A program made the translations under genes and the position numbers. DNA of 64,000 nucleotides, taken from assembly GCF_013423485.1 (NCBI RefSeq), contig NZ_JABFFR010000005.1, positions 186,001 to 250,000 on the forward strand, in the 5' to 3' direction. This document shows, piece after piece, positions 1 through 8,055 of the stretch (position 1 is its first letter; each line of letters begins with the position of its first letter). This stretch comes from Azospirillum oleiclasticum. Lineage in GTDB: Bacteria; Pseudomonadota; Alphaproteobacteria; Azospirillales; Azospirillaceae. The notes beneath the pieces are model-generated. The model saw only the letters and a list, made by a program, of their open reading frames with translations, was not told the DNA's origin and made no database searches.

Positions 1-187
1 CCGGTCCCGTGGTGAAGCTCCGCCGCATGGCGCGGACTATACACGAACGGAAGTCGTCGGGAAGGGCCGGCGTGCCGGCTTGAATTTTGGTCTCGCCCTC
101 AAACGGCGGGCGCGGCCATCCGGCCGCTTGCCTTCGCGGGCATGTGCCCGCGGGGCCGCGGTCGCGGCCCTTGCCCGCGTGCCGGGC
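1..187. other. Window edge, no confident gene
   Basis: No convincing complete gene is seen here. On the minus strand an ATG at 28 would open a reading frame running off the left edge (only MRRSFTTGP is visible), with a TATAGT hexamer at 36-41 close upstream. This could be the start of a gene to the left, downstream of the sigma factor, but nine codons are too few to judge. Confidence 0.2.
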
Positions 188-784
188 CTAGGTGCTGGTC
201 TCATCCTTGTGCCGGAGCAGCGGCGCCAGCCGCGCCCGCACCACGCGGCGCGCCCGCACCAGCAGGCTTTCCATGGCGGAGACGGAGATCTGCATCACCT
301 CCGACGCCTCGGCGCAGCTCATCTCCTCGTAATAGCAGAGGCTGAGGGCGGCGCGCTGGCGGTCGGGCAGGGCGGCGATGGCGGCATCGACCTCGGCGCC
401 GATCTGGCGCTCGCCCACCAGCGTCTCGGCCCCCACCGCCGGGTCGGGAAACTCCATGGCCTCGTCCATCGGCTCGAAGCGGCGCTTGCGGCGGTAGTCG
501 ATGGCGCGGTTGACCACGATGCGGTAGAGCCAGGTGGTGAAGCGCGTGCCGTCGCCGCGCCAGCGGTCGGCGTTGGCCCAGACCTGGAGGAAGGCGTCCT
601 GCGCCACCTCCTCCGCGTCGCTGGCGTTGCCGACGACGCGCTGCGCCACGGCGATGCTGCGCCGCAGATGCCGCCGGGTGAGCACGCCGAAGGCGGCACG
701 GTCGCCCGCGGCCGCTTCCGCCATCAGCTCCTCGTCCGTGGCCTCGCCGTCGTCGCGCGACCGTTCTCGATTGGGAACACCCAA
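188..784 (-). CDS. ECF-type RNA polymerase sigma factor (sigma-70 family)
   Basis: Extracytoplasmic-function sigma factor that would redirect RNA polymerase to a small stress or envelope regulon. The region 2 signature (SDAEEVAQDAF followed by VWANADRW) and a region 4 helix-turn-helix (LPDRQRAALSL to VRARR near the C-terminus) are both visible, with the usual short linker. The frame stays open to 943, but that would run into the neighbouring mntR gene. I place the start at a TTG at 784; the ATG at 724 (MAEAAAGDRAAF) is the next candidate and also fits the family. No anti-sigma gene is visible; it may lie left of the window. The family is clear, but start and regulon are not. Confidence 0.85.
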   Translation of the reverse strand: MGVPNRERSRDDGEATDEELMAEAAAGDRAAFGVLTRRHLRRSIAVAQRVVGNASDAEEVAQDAFLQVWANADRWRGDGTRFTTWLYRIVVNRAIDYRRKRRFEPMDEAMEFPDPAVGAETLVGERQIGAEVDAAIAALPDRQRAALSLCYYEEMSCAEASEVMQISVSAMESLLVRARRVVRARLAPLLRHKDETST

Positions 785-875
785 GCCCGTCAGCCCATCT
801 GATCCGGGAACCCCACCCGGTCTTGGAGCCTTATACGCGACCCGCGGGCCTCTCCTGCGCCGCGGTGCGGCGATT

Positions 876-1328
876 TCAGCCGGTGCCGCCGCCGGACCGG
901 CGGGTGAAGCGCTCGAAGGCGGCCAGCGTCTCCTCGCTGACATGATGCTCGATGCCCTCGGAGTCGGCCTCCGCCGTGCGTTCGTCCACCCCGATGGCGA
1001 GCAGGAAGGCCATCACCACCTGATGGCGCCGCCGCGCGTCCGCCGCCATGCTGCGGCCGCTGTCGGTCAGGAAGATCGAGCGGTAGGGGCGGCTGTGCAG
1101 CAGCCCCTCCCGTTGCAGGCGCTGGATCACCTTGGCCGCGGTGCCGTGGGTGACGCCCATGTATTCCGCCACATCGACCAGCCGCGCCTCGCCGTTCGAC
1201 GCGATCAGGTCCTCGATCAGCTCGACATAGTCCTCTGCCACCTCGGTCTGGTGGGCGTCGCGGATGCGTTGGAACGCCGCCGCCCGGCGGGTCGCGGCGT
1301 TGTCGTCTTCGGTCACTGGGCTGCTCAC
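876..1328 (-). CDS. mntR: MntR-like DtxR-family metal-dependent repressor
   Basis: Cytoplasmic metalloregulator that senses Mn(II) (possibly Fe) and represses metal uptake genes. The N-terminal winged helix (about residues 30-90, with VAEYMGVTHGTAAKVIQRL as recognition region) is followed by the dimerisation domain. Ligand positions known in MntR are recognisable: acidic residues in AEDYVELIED, His in RRRHQVV, and the E-x-x-E-H pattern in SEGIEHHVS. The length of 150 aa is normal for MntR and shorter than DtxR/IdeR, which carry an SH3-like domain. It is divergent from the metal ABC transporter starting at 1437, the usual arrangement for a repressor and its target. Confidence 0.9.
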   Translation of the reverse strand: MSSPVTEDDNAATRRAAAFQRIRDAHQTEVAEDYVELIEDLIASNGEARLVDVAEYMGVTHGTAAKVIQRLQREGLLHSRPYRSIFLTDSGRSMAADARRRHQVVMAFLLAIGVDERTAEADSEGIEHHVSEETLAAFERFTRRSGGGTG

Positions 1329-1372
1329 GGCTGATCGATCGGCCGACGCACCTTAAGAGAGTCGGTGACCCC

Positions 1373-1420
1373 TTGACAACAGACAGGCATCGCACAAGAG
1401 TTTAGCCAAGGCATAACTCT
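1373..1420 (+). promoter_or_regulatory. Promoter and palindromic operator of the metal ABC operon
   Basis: A TTGACA -35 hexamer lies at 1373-1378. About 17 bases downstream is a 24-bp near-palindrome at 1397-1420: arms AGAGTTTAGCC and GGCATAACTCT around a central AA, 9 of 11 positions paired. It would cover the -10 region, so a bound repressor would block the promoter. The dyad lies 16 bp before the start of the binding-protein gene and between it and mntR. That it is the MntR operator is inference from position and symmetry. Confidence 0.6.
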
Positions 1421-1436
1421 GAGGGCAGGGGACAGG

Positions 1437-2426
1437 ATGACGCACAGCCGCACTCCGGCTTTCTCCCGCCGCGCCATGCTCGCCGGTGGTGCTGCGCTGT
1501 CGGCCACGGCGCTGCTTCCGCTGCAAAGTGCGGCGGCGCAGGGGGGATTCACCGCACTCGCCACCACCGGAATGGTCGGCGACATCCTGCGCCATCTGGT
1601 GGGGGACCGGGGGCGGGTGGAGGTGCTGCTGGGCTCCGGCGTGGACCCGCACACCTACAAGCTGACCCGCGCCGACATCGGCCGGCTGATGGGCGCCGAC
1701 ATCGTCGTCTACAATGGCCTGCTGCTGGAAGGAAAGATGACCGACGCGCTGGTCCGGGTCGCCTCGAGCGGCCGGCCGGTGCTGGCGGTGACCGAGGATC
1801 TGGGCGACGACTATTTGCTCTCGCCCAAGGAGTTCGAGGGCCAGTACGACCCGCATGTGTGGATGGACGTGGGCGGCTGGATCCGCGCGACGGCCAAGGC
1901 GCTGGAGCGGCTGACCGCCTTCCGGCCCGCCGACGCCGACGCCTTCGCCGCCAACGCCGCGGCCTACACCGCCACCCTGCGCGATCTCGACGCCTACGCG
2001 CGGCGGGTGCTGGGCTCGGTGGAGCCGCAGCGGCGTGTGCTGGTGACGGCGCACGACGCCTTCGGCTATTTCGGCCGCGCCTACGGCTTCGAGGTGCTGG
2101 GCATCCAGGGCATCAGCACGGAGAGCGAGACCGGCCTGCGCCGCATCCAGGAGCTGGTGGACACCCTGGTCACCCGCAACATCCCCGCCGTCTTCGTCGA
2201 GACCACGGTGTCGGACCGGAATGTCCGCGCGCTGGTTGAAGGCAGTGCGGCGCGCGGCCACAGGGTGGCCATCGGCGGCGCCCTCTTCTCCGACGCCATG
2301 GGGGCGCCGGGCAGCTACGAAGGGACCTATGTCGGCATGATCGACCACAATGTGACGACCATCGCCCGCGCGCTGGGCGGCGCGGTCCCGGCCCGCGGCA
2401 TGGCCGGCCGGCTTGCGGCGCTGTGA
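1437..2426 (+). CDS. Metal ABC transporter substrate-binding protein (ZnuA/MntC/SitA type)
   Basis: Periplasmic binding protein that captures Mn, Zn or Fe ions for the importer encoded by the next three genes. It begins with a signal peptide carrying twin arginines (SRRAML) and a hydrophobic core ending near SAAAQG, so export by Tat or Sec is possible. Cluster A-I metal ligand positions are visible: His72 (GVDPHTYK), His140 (DPHVWMD), a Glu in VETTVSD, and an Asp in LFSDAMG. The His-rich loop typical of ZnuA is absent, which together with the adjacent mntR argues for manganese or iron over zinc. Its TGA shares bases with the region containing the ATPase start. Confidence 0.92.
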   Translation: MTHSRTPAFSRRAMLAGGAALSATALLPLQSAAAQGGFTALATTGMVGDILRHLVGDRGRVEVLLGSGVDPHTYKLTRADIGRLMGADIVVYNGLLLEGKMTDALVRVASSGRPVLAVTEDLGDDYLLSPKEFEGQYDPHVWMDVGGWIRATAKALERLTAFRPADADAFAANAAAYTATLRDLDAYARRVLGSVEPQRRVLVTAHDAFGYFGRAYGFEVLGIQGISTESETGLRRIQELVDTLVTRNIPAVFVETTVSDRNVRALVEGSAARGHRVAIGGALFSDAMGAPGSYEGTYVGMIDHNVTTIARALGGAVPARGMAGRLAAL

Positions 2427-2440
2427 GGGGGATGACGGGC

Positions 2441-3298
<858 letters not shown>

Positions 3299-3302
3299 CG
3301 CC

Positions 3303-4502
3303 ATGCTGGCCGATCTGCTCGCCGCGCTGAGCTTTCAGGCCGGCTACAACACGCGCATCGTGCTGATCGGCGCCGTGCTGCTGGGTACGGCGGCCGGGCT
3401 GGTCGGCACCTTCACCCTGCTGCGCGGCCGGGCGCTGGTCAGCGACGCGCTGGGGCATGCCACGCTGCCGGGCGTGGTGCTGGCCTTCATCGCGGGCTCG
3501 GCGCTCGGGCTGTCCAGCCGCAACCTGCCGCTGCTGCTGGCGGGGGCGGCGGCCAGCGGGGCGCTGGCGGTGTGGCTGGTGCACCTGCTGTCCCACCACA
3601 CGCGGCTGACCGAGGACACCGCCATCGCCGCGGTGCTGGGATCCTCCTTCGGGCTGGGGGTGGTGCTGCTGTCGGTGGCGCAGCGCCTGCCGACCGGCGG
3701 ACAGGCGGGGCTCGGCACCTTCATCCTGGGCCAGACCGCGGGCATGACGGAGGGGGAGGTGTGGACCATGGCGGGGCTGGCGGCGCTCGCCATCCTGGCG
3801 TCGGTGGCGCTGTTCAAGGAATTCCGCCTGATCTGCTTCGATCCCGACTTCGCGCGCGGCATCGGCTGGCCGGTGCAGCGGCTGGATCTGCTGCTGCTGG
3901 CGCTGGTCGTGGTGGTGACGGTGGCCGGGTTGCAGACGGTCGGGCTGGTGCTGGTCGTCGCCTTCCTGGTCATCCCGCCGGTGGCCGCCCGCTTCTGGTC
4001 CGACCGGCTCGACCGCATCCTGCTGCTGGCCGGGCTGTTCGGCGGGGTCAGCGGGGCCGTCGGGGCCGCCCTGTCGGCGGCGCTGCCGGGCCTGCCGACC
4101 GGCGCCGTCATCGTGCTGGTCGCCGGCACCCTGTTCCTGCTCAGCCTGCTGTTCGCCCCGCGCCGCGGCGTCGTCGCCACCCTGCTCCGCCAGGGCAGCA
4201 TGGGCTTCCGGCTGGCGGTGGTGAAGGCGCTGTCCGACCGCCGCCGTGGCCCTGCCGCTCCGGTGTCGGGCACGGTCGCCCTGTGGCTGCGCGCCCGCGG
4301 ACTGACCACCCGCGACGGCGCCCTGACGCCCAGGGGCGAAGCGGCGGCGGAGCGGGCCGACCGCAACCTCGCCCTGTGGGAGCGACTGACCCGCACCGAC
4401 CCCAACGCCATCCCCGACACCGCCCTCTGGGGCATCGACGACGCCACCCGCGTGCTGCCGCAGGCGACGCTGGCGCGGCTGCGGGAGGGAACCGCCCGAT
4501 GA
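3303..4502 (+). CDS. Metal ABC transporter permease with C-terminal DtxR-like domain
   Basis: Inner-membrane channel subunit of the metal importer, ABC-3 family. Residues about 1-285 contain multiple hydrophobic helices and the family motif around ALVSDALGHATLPGV. Unlike the second permease (315 aa), this protein continues for about 110 residues. The extension (VALWLRARGLTTRDG, then LTPRGEAAAERADRN and TRVLPQATLARL) reads like a winged helix plus dimerisation helix of DtxR/MntR repressors. Similar permease-repressor fusions are known, for example chlamydial YtgCR. Whether the domain binds DNA or is cleaved off is unknown; obvious metal ligands are sparse. The stop overlaps the next start by four bases (ATGA). 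Confidence 0.88.
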   Translation: MLADLLAALSFQAGYNTRIVLIGAVLLGTAAGLVGTFTLLRGRALVSDALGHATLPGVVLAFIAGSALGLSSRNLPLLLAGAAASGALAVWLVHLLSHHTRLTEDTAIAAVLGSSFGLGVVLLSVAQRLPTGGQAGLGTFILGQTAGMTEGEVWTMAGLAALAILASVALFKEFRLICFDPDFARGIGWPVQRLDLLLLALVVVVTVAGLQTVGLVLVVAFLVIPPVAARFWSDRLDRILLLAGLFGGVSGAVGAALSAALPGLPTGAVIVLVAGTLFLLSLLFAPRRGVVATLLRQGSMGFRLAVVKALSDRRRGPAAPVSGTVALWLRARGLTTRDGALTPRGEAAAERADRNLALWERLTRTDPNAIPDTALWGIDDATRVLPQATLARLREGTAR

Positions 4503-5446
4503 CCCTGCTCGACTTCCTGCAACTCGACCTGCCCGCCGGGCTGACGGCGGTGCTGGCCTCCTCGCTGTGTGCGATGCTCGGCAATTTCCTGGTGCTGCGG
4601 CGGCAGGCGCTGGTGGGCGACGCGATCTCGCACGCGGTGCTGCCGGGGATCGTCGTCGGCTTCGTGCTGGCGGGCAGCCGCGACACCGTCACCGTGATGC
4701 TGGGTGCCACCGCGGCGGCGGCGCTGGCGGCGGTGCTGATCGAGGCGGTGCGGCGGCTGGGCCGGGTGGAGGCGGCGGCCAGCATGGGGGTGGTCTTCAC
4801 CGTCATGTTCGCCGGCGGTGTGGTGCTGATCGAACAGGCCGCCGCCCACGCGGTCGATCTCGACGCCGACTGCGTGCTCTACGGCCAGCTCGAGGATGTG
4901 CTGTGGCTGGCGCCGACCGGGCTGGCCTCCCTGCTCGACCCCGCGGCGCTGGCCGAGCTGCCGCGCGAGCTGGTGACGCTGGCGGCCATGAACCTGGCGG
5001 TCGGGCTGCTGATCGCGCTGTTCTGGAAGGAGCTGCGCATCACCTCCTTCGACCCGGCGCTCGCCTCGGCCATCGGCATCCCGGCGGGGCTTTTCCATTA
5101 CGGGCTGGTGCTGCTGCTGGCGCTGGCCGCGGTCGCCAGCTTCGAGGCGGTGGGTTCCATCCTCGTCGTCGCCATGCTCGCCTGCCCGGCGGCGGCGGCG
5201 CGGATGCTGACCGACCGCTACGGCCGGCAGTTCGCGCTCAGCCTCGCCATCGGGACCGGCAGCGGGCTGCTCGGCTACACGCTCGCCGGACCGCTGCTGC
5301 TGCTGTTGGGGATGGACTGGTCGCTGAACGCCGCGGGGATGATCGCGGTGGTCGCCGGTGCGGTGCTGGTGCTGGCGGTGCTGTTCGGCCCGCATCACGG
5401 CGTGCTGGCGAAGCGCCGGGCGCGCCGCATGGCGGGAGCCGTCTGA
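4499..5446 (+). CDS. Metal ABC transporter permease, second subunit
   Basis: Second ABC-3 family inner-membrane permease, which would pair with the product of the preceding gene around the shared ATPase. At 315 aa it has the normal length for the family, with seven to nine hydrophobic segments and the conserved ALVGDAISHAVLPGI motif near residue 45. The ATG overlaps the previous stop (ATGA), indicating translational coupling and membership of the same operon. The C-terminus is a short basic tail (AKRRARRM) with no added domain. It ends just before the first iteron of the replication origin. Confidence 0.9.
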   Translation: MTLLDFLQLDLPAGLTAVLASSLCAMLGNFLVLRRQALVGDAISHAVLPGIVVGFVLAGSRDTVTVMLGATAAAALAAVLIEAVRRLGRVEAAASMGVVFTVMFAGGVVLIEQAAAHAVDLDADCVLYGQLEDVLWLAPTGLASLLDPAALAELPRELVTLAAMNLAVGLLIALFWKELRITSFDPALASAIGIPAGLFHYGLVLLLALAAVASFEAVGSILVVAMLACPAAAARMLTDRYGRQFALSLAIGTGSGLLGYTLAGPLLLLLGMDWSLNAAGMIAVVAGAVLVLAVLFGPHHGVLAKRRARRMAGAV

Positions 5447-5453
5447 CCGGGCC

Positions 5454-5515
5454 GGTCGGTGGATTCCCACCCGGTCGGCAGAGTCCCAGCGCCAGCGACG
5501 GTCGCCAGACTCCCA
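5454..5515 (+). repeat. Three iteron copies downstream of repA
   Basis: Three direct copies of a 16-bp motif lie between the metal permease stop and the repA stop. They are at 5454-5469 (GGTCGGTGGATTCCCA), 5473-5488 (GGTCGGCAGAGTCCCA) and 5500-5515 (GGTCGCCAGACTCCCA). The invariant parts are GGTCG at the 5' end and GA-N-TCCCA at the 3' end. The same motif recurs nine times on the other side of repA. Start-to-start spacings are 19 and 27 bp. Confidence 0.8.
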
Positions 5516-5520
5516 ACCCG

Positions 5521-6447
5521 TCACATGATCCCGATCCGCTCCCGTGCCTTGGCGATGGGTGGACGCGAGGGGTGGAGCACCACGCCGGCCTCCTCCACGT
5601 CGATGCGCGCGTCGGGGTAGGCGGCGAGTGCCGTCTTCAGGCTGTCGATGAAGGCCGGCTTGAAGTGCTTGAGCAGCGCGAAGCCCGAACCGAACTGCGA
5701 AAACAGCGCCGGCCAGCTCACCTTGGTGGTCTTGGTCAGGGCGTGCAGGCGGTAGGCGGTCCAGATGTAGACGTCGATCGCCATCGACTTGTTGGCGAGG
5801 TGGCGCAGCGCCGTCTCCGACACCGGCACCGGGTGGTCGATCAGCGAGCGGTAGAAGGCCTCGTTCAGCCGCACGCACTCCTGCCACAGGGTCGGCTGGT
5901 TGTCGTTCATCGTGCCGGCGAGGCTGAACTCGTTCTCCACGAAGGCGCCGTTGGTGCGCAGCTCGCCACCGGCCACGTCGGTGAAGAAGGTCAGGCGGCA
6001 GGCGCCGATGCGCCGGGCCTGCTCGGTGACGAGGCGGTAGGTCGCCCCGCCCGTCGTGCCCATGCCCATGGCGGTCATCCACGCCTTCATCGACCGCCCG
6101 AGCTCGACTTCGCGCGAGCTGGTGCGCACCGCCTGCGTCTGGAGGTAGATCAGGATCATCCGGGCCTTGGACCCGTAAGGAATGCCGATCGGCTTGGCCT
6201 GCCGGTCGCGGCCGGATTCCACGAGGAGGGTGACGCGGTGCCCCTCCTTGCGCCACACTTCCTCGTGCGTGTCCTTGTGGGGCAGCGAGGTCAGCGCGAA
6301 GCCGGCGTGGCAGATGCCGAGCTGGTGCTCCTCCTCCGCCATCACGGCGGCGGCGATGTCCAGCCGCTGCCGCTCGGCCTTGTCGAGGACGAGCTGACGG
6401 GCCTTGTCGAGGCCATGTTCGAGGAGAAGTTCACGGACGTCGGTCAT
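5521..6447 (-). CDS. repA: Plasmid replication initiator RepA
   Basis: Replication initiator that would bind the flanking iterons and open the origin. The 308-residue sequence resembles the plasmid-encoded RepA family (RepA_C type) of large alphaproteobacterial replicons. Recognisable stretches are LTSLPHKDTHEEVWRK, the PYGSKARMILIYLQT segment, LGRSMKAWMTAMG and the internal ESGRDRQAK region. The ATG at 6447 has no Shine-Dalgarno sequence, and a promoter predicted at 6454-6482 would start transcription almost at the ATG, so the message may be leaderless. No parA/parB genes are adjacent. Twelve iterons surround the gene, which strongly supports a replication role over other possibilities. Confidence 0.85.
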   Translation of the reverse strand: MTDVRELLLEHGLDKARQLVLDKAERQRLDIAAAVMAEEEHQLGICHAGFALTSLPHKDTHEEVWRKEGHRVTLLVESGRDRQAKPIGIPYGSKARMILIYLQTQAVRTSSREVELGRSMKAWMTAMGMGTTGGATYRLVTEQARRIGACRLTFFTDVAGGELRTNGAFVENEFSLAGTMNDNQPTLWQECVRLNEAFYRSLIDHPVPVSETALRHLANKSMAIDVYIWTAYRLHALTKTTKVSWPALFSQFGSGFALLKHFKPAFIDSLKTALAAYPDARIDVEEAGVVLHPSRPPIAKARERIGIM

Positions 6448-6453
6448 GGCCGT

Positions 6454-6482
6454 ATTAACCGTTTCCGCGAAGGAATGGTCAA
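6454..6482 (-). promoter_or_regulatory. Predicted repA promoter
   Basis: On the minus strand TTGACC (6477-6482) and GTTAAT (6454-6459) are separated by 17 bp. The -10 box ends only seven bases before the repA ATG, so the start point would fall at or next to the first codon. The promoter lies directly beside the first upstream iteron (6484-6499), so RepA binding there could autoregulate it. Prediction from hexamer match only. Confidence 0.45.
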
Positions 6483-6483
6483 A

Positions 6484-6812
6484 TGGGAATCTGCCGACGT
6501 TGGGAATCCGCCGACGGAACTAGTAGCTGTTATTCGTTTCTATTTGCTTGGTCGGCAGACTCCACGGGAAAGCCCGAGTCGCGGTCGCCACATTCCCATA
6601 TCCGGTCGGTGGACTCCCAGCGAAGGGACCGCGCCGGACGGCCTCTCCCTGGGACTCCACCGACCGGAACCGCGAATCGCCGCGGCTCGTCGGCGGCGTG
6701 ATTCGGGCCTGGGAATCTTCCGACCGGGCCGCCGCCGTCGGAGGTCGGGAGATTCCCAGGCCGGTCGTGTTAGGCTGGCGCCGCCCGCGAACCGCATGGG
6801 ACTCTGCCGACC
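6484..6812. repeat. Iteron array / putative replication origin
   Basis: Nine copies of the 16-bp iteron fill this 330-bp intergenic region. Plus orientation: 6550-6565 (last bases degenerate), 6583-6598, 6604-6619, 6743-6758. Minus orientation: 6484-6499, 6501-6516, 6650-6665, 6710-6725, 6797-6812. The last is an exact inverted copy of the one at 5473-5488. The consensus over both arrays is GGTCGGYRGANTCCCA. Spacing is irregular (17 to 60 bp) and orientations alternate, unlike classical tandem iterons. An AT-richer stretch at 6518-6550 could be an unwinding element. No canonical DnaA box was found. Confidence 0.8.
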
Positions 6813-7172
6813 ATGACCACCCCGCCCGCCAGCTTGCCTGTCGTCGAGATCGAGTATTGCCGCCAGTGCCGCTGGCTGCTGCGCGCCGCCTGGATGGCGC
6901 AGGAGCTGCTGACCACCTTCGAGGACGAGCTCGGCGGCGTCACGCTGGTGCCCGGCACCGGCGGCGTCTTCATCGTGCGCACGGCCGGCACGGTGGTGTG
7001 GTCGCGCAAGGAGGAGGGGCGGTTCCCGGACATCACCGAGCTGAAGCAGCGCGTGCGCGACGTCGCCGCACCCGACAAGCCGCTCGGACATGCCGACCGG
7101 AAGAAGGGGGAGGCGGTCGCATCGGGCCCCCACCCCAACCCTCCACCATCTCCGACGGGGGAGGGGGCATAA
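6813..7172 (+). CDS. SelT/SelW/SelH (Rdx) family protein
   Basis: Small thioredoxin-fold redox protein of the Rdx family, the cysteine form of selenoprotein W-like proteins. The redox motif CRQC is at residues 15-18 after the first beta strand (VEIEYC), followed by the family's TLVPGTGGVFIV strand and the WSRKEEGRFPDITELKQRVRD helix. The natural family length is about 95-100 residues; here the last 20 or so (Pro/Gly-rich) are encoded by an intergenic palindromic repeat and are probably a non-functional tail. The ATG directly abuts an iteron, so the promoter must lie inside the origin region. The physiological partner is not evident. Confidence 0.82.
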   Translation: MTTPPASLPVVEIEYCRQCRWLLRAAWMAQELLTTFEDELGGVTLVPGTGGVFIVRTAGTVVWSRKEEGRFPDITELKQRVRDVAAPDKPLGHADRKKGEAVASGPHPNPPPSPTGEGA

Positions 7173-7239
7173 GAAAGCCCTCCCCTGCGAAGTGGGGGAG
7201 GGTTGGGTGGGCGCGCAACGCGGGGGCTTAAGCCCCCGC
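7128..7239. repeat. REP-like palindromic element, likely bidirectional terminator
   Basis: Nested inverted repeats sit between two convergent genes. The outer arms are CCCACCCCAACCCTCC and GGAGGGTTGGGTGGG; an inner pair is CCCTCCCC (7178-7185) and GGGGAGGG (7195-7202). A separate perfect 20-bp palindrome at 7220-7239 contains the stop codon of the BKACE gene. The element supplies the stop of the upstream Rdx gene. Confidence 0.6.
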
Positions 7240-8055
7240 CAGCCCCAGCAGCGCCCGCGCCTCCGCCGGCGTCGCCGGGCGGCTGCCGTGGCGGGCGCAG
7301 GCGGCGGCCGCGATGCCGACCAGCTCGGCGTTGCTGGCGGCCAGACGGTCGGTGCCGACGCGCAGATTGTCTTCCAGCCCGGTGCGCAGATGGCCGCCCA
7401 GCTCCAGCGCCCAGTCGTGCACCTCCGCCTGATGGCGCCCGACGCCGGCCAGCGTCCAGGTGGAGCCCGGCAGCAGCTCGTTCAGCTCGGCCAGCATGAA
7501 TTCCACCGCCTTGCGGCGCGCCGGCATGGCGTTCTTCAGCCCGACTACGAACTGCACGTGCAGCGGCGTGCGCAGCAGCCCGCGCTTCACCAGCGCCTGC
7601 GCGGAATAGAGCATGGACAGGTCGAAGATCTCGATCTCCGGCTTGATCCCGTGCTCGAGCATGGAGCCGGCGAGGCTGTCGATGAGTTCCGGGTGGTTCT
7701 CGTAGATCATGCCGGGGAAGTTGACCGACCCGGTGGACAGCGACGCCATGTCCGGCTTCAGCGGCAGGGCGCTGCCGCGCAGGCTGGCGTCGCGCCCGCG
7801 GCCGCCGGTGGAGAACTGCACGATCATGCCGGGGCAGGCCGCCCGCACCCCCTCCTGCACCGCCGCGAAATAGGCGGGGTCGGAGGAGGAGGTCTCGTCG
7901 GCGTTGCGGGCGTGCACATGCAGCACCGTCGCCCCCGCCTCGAACGCCCCGCGGGCGGACTCCACCACCTCCGCCGGGGTGATCGGCACCGCGGGGTTGT
8001 CCTTCTTGCGCGGGACGGACCCGTTGACGGCGACGGTGATGATGGTGGGCGTCAC
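7228..8055 (-). CDS. BKACE-family beta-keto acid cleavage enzyme (DUF849)
   Basis: Predicted zinc-dependent enzyme that condenses a beta-keto acid with acetyl-CoA and splits it into acetoacetate and a shortened CoA ester. It has the TIM-barrel pattern of the family: TIITVAVNGS at the N-terminus, the zinc-binding HVHAR motif near residue 45, and the PEIEIFDLSML and HVQFVVGLK strands. A GTG start at 8055 gives 275 aa, a normal length, and overlaps the end of pcaB by four bases. The tight coupling to pcaB suggests 3-oxoadipate as substrate, replacing PcaIJ and PcaF. This is inference; known members accept several beta-keto acids, so the substrate cannot be read from sequence. Confidence 0.85.
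   Translation of the reverse strand: MTPTIITVAVNGSVPRKKDNPAVPITPAEVVESARGAFEAGATVLHVHARNADETSSSDPAYFAAVQEGVRAACPGMIVQFSTGGRGRDASLRGSALPLKPDMASLSTGSVNFPGMIYENHPELIDSLAGSMLEHGIKPEIEIFDLSMLYSAQALVKRGLLRTPLHVQFVVGLKNAMPARRKAVEFMLAELNELLPGSTWTLAGVGRHQAEVHDWALELGGHLRTGLEDNLRVGTDRLAASNAELVGIAAAACARHGSRPATPAEARALLGLAGA

Noticed and set aside
3344..6256. Very long open frame (970 codons) on the minus strand
   Set aside because: It lies antisense to the metal permeases and repA; the translation is low-complexity Arg/Pro/Ser-rich with no family, a typical GC-rich shadow.
6518..6550. Possible DnaA box (TTATTCGTT)
   Set aside because: Only 6 of 9 positions match the consensus; not reported as a site.
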